Assembly: GCF_000417875.1 (NCBI RefSeq)
Contig: NW_006920883.1
Span: 334,387 to 363,397 of the forward strand
Direction: 5' to 3'
DNA: 29,011 nucleotides
Origin: Pseudozyma flocculosa PF-1
Taxonomy: Eukaryota > Basidiomycota > Ustilaginomycetes > Ustilaginales > Ustilaginaceae
The notes beneath the pieces are model-generated. The model worked only from the letters and a program-made list of their open reading frames with translations, ran no database searches and was not told the origin of the DNA. Position numbers and translations under genes: made by a program. Positions 28,264-29,011 of the stretch are shown here, piece by piece; position 1 is the stretch's first letter; every line of letters begins with the position of its first letter.

Positions 28264-29011
28264 CCCTTGACCCCCGGCCCGCAACTCGCTCTGGCGCTGC
28301 GAGTCTGGCCCTGTCTCGAAATAGACCGCAGCCATAGCCAGCAGAGGTCCCCAACGGGAGCGGGCGTGCGACCCCGCCGCGCTGCTGCCGGGTGTTACGG
28401 CGGTGCTGCCTGGCCGTATTGTACCAAGCTGAGGCAGGCCTCGTCATCCCGTGTGGGCGGCGAGCGACCCGCTGGGAAGCCGCGCTGGCGTGCAGCACGT
28501 TTGCGGGCAGCTACGTAGGCTGTGGAGCTCCTGCGTCGACTGAGCCGGCGAGAGATCGGGCTCCAGCAGGTCTGTGGGCTCTCCGGCTGGTGCGCTTGTC
28601 GAGGATGCCCCCGATGGCCAGGCTGGCACCAAGGGCATTGACCTGTCTCGCACGATAAGGCTGACAAGCCCTCTCAGCAGCGGTACGGCGGGCGGGCAAG
28701 GCGCAGTGAACGGGCGGCGCGATGGATGCAGGCGATGACGCCGGTCGGTGGCCGGTTTTCGTCATGGGGGCCGTCGTCGGGCCAGGCGGTCGGTGAGTCG
28801 GCGAGTGAGAGCGAGGCGCCGAAGAAACGAAGAGCCAGCAGGCTGGGCAGAGAGCCGCTGCGCACGAGAAAACGAGGGGGCGGCTGGCCTGGCAGGGAAA
28901 GGCAGGCACGCAGCCAGGCAGGGAAGCGGGTGGAAGCAGGCGTGGGTGGCCAGCCAGCCAGGCCCAGCTGGGCGACGACCGTGCTCGGGTCGGCGGGCGT
29001 GCGCGCGCGAG

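Larger units (their letters stand above)
27191..29011. other. Upstream spacer of the endosulfine gene, repeat-rich, no gene seen
   Basis: About 1.8 kb runs to the window end. Its first part should be the endosulfine promoter and 5' leader. It carries simple repeats at 27768-27791 and 28232-28261, and dense GCCTGGC/AGGCAGGC/CTAGCCTAGCC words between about 27795 and 28200 and again at 28885-28970. Reading frames here are short, rich in Arg/Pro/Ser/Gly, and resemble no family I know. An exon of a gene continuing beyond the window cannot be excluded. Confidence 0.45.

Noticed and set aside
1..29011. CRISPR arrays, insertion sequences or transposase genes.
   Set aside because: No regularly spaced long repeats, terminal inverted repeats with target duplications, or transposase or reverse-transcriptase motifs were seen; the repeats present are short simple-sequence or word-type repeats.

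Overview
This window looks like nuclear DNA of a GC-rich basidiomycete fungus, most likely from the smut lineage (Ustilaginomycotina). That placement is inferred, not proven. It rests on the strong G/C bias at third codon positions, few and short introns (about 80-170 nt, nearly all with GTGAGT-like donors), compact gene spacing, and a multi-kilobase ABC transporter exon with no introns. Rhodotorula-type yeasts of similar GC content usually carry many more introns per gene.

Layout, left to right: (1) the 3' part of a glomulin/Ybp-family protein, + strand, cut by the window start (1-2991); (2) a RECQL/RecQ1-type DNA helicase, - strand, 2 exons (3439-6101); (3) divergently from it, the mRNA 5'-triphosphatase CET1, + strand, 7 small exons (6954-8530); (4) a secreted FAD-linked oxidase of the berberine-bridge/glucooligosaccharide-oxidase type, - strand (8768-10573); (5) divergently from it, a full-length ABCC/MRP-type ABC transporter, + strand, 3 exons (11567-17635); (6) the exosome cap subunit RRP4, - strand, intronless (17927-19150); (7) an intron-containing tRNA-Ile(AAU), - strand (19395-19498); (8) a PA2G4/EBP1-like pseudo-aminopeptidase, + strand, 3 exons (19960-21434); (9) a cytochrome P450, - strand, 6 exons (21771-23979); (10) about 2.6 kb with no recognisable gene; (11) an endosulfine-family (Igo1/ENSA) protein, - strand, 2 exons (26590-27190); (12) about 1.8 kb of repeat-rich spacer up to the window end.

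The genes do not form one pathway. Several serve RNA metabolism or growth control (CET1, RRP4, tRNA, PA2G4-like, endosulfine), one serves genome maintenance (RecQ), and three are metabolic or transport genes (FAD oxidase, ABC transporter, P450). The oxidase and transporter share a divergent promoter region, which is the only arrangement here that suggests co-regulation.

I did not find a novel defence, mobile or CRISPR-like system. The points most worth following up are: a RecQ helicase whose conserved aromatic-rich-loop tryptophan is methionine; a CET1 terminal intron whose donor overlaps an in-frame stop, so spliced and retained forms differ by only a few residues; a GCCTGGC/GCCAGGC word that recurs in promoter-bearing spacers but was not seen in the four convergent spacers; a GGGCGA array with G-quadruplex potential upstream of the PA2G4-like gene; and a tRNA intron containing a perfect hairpin.
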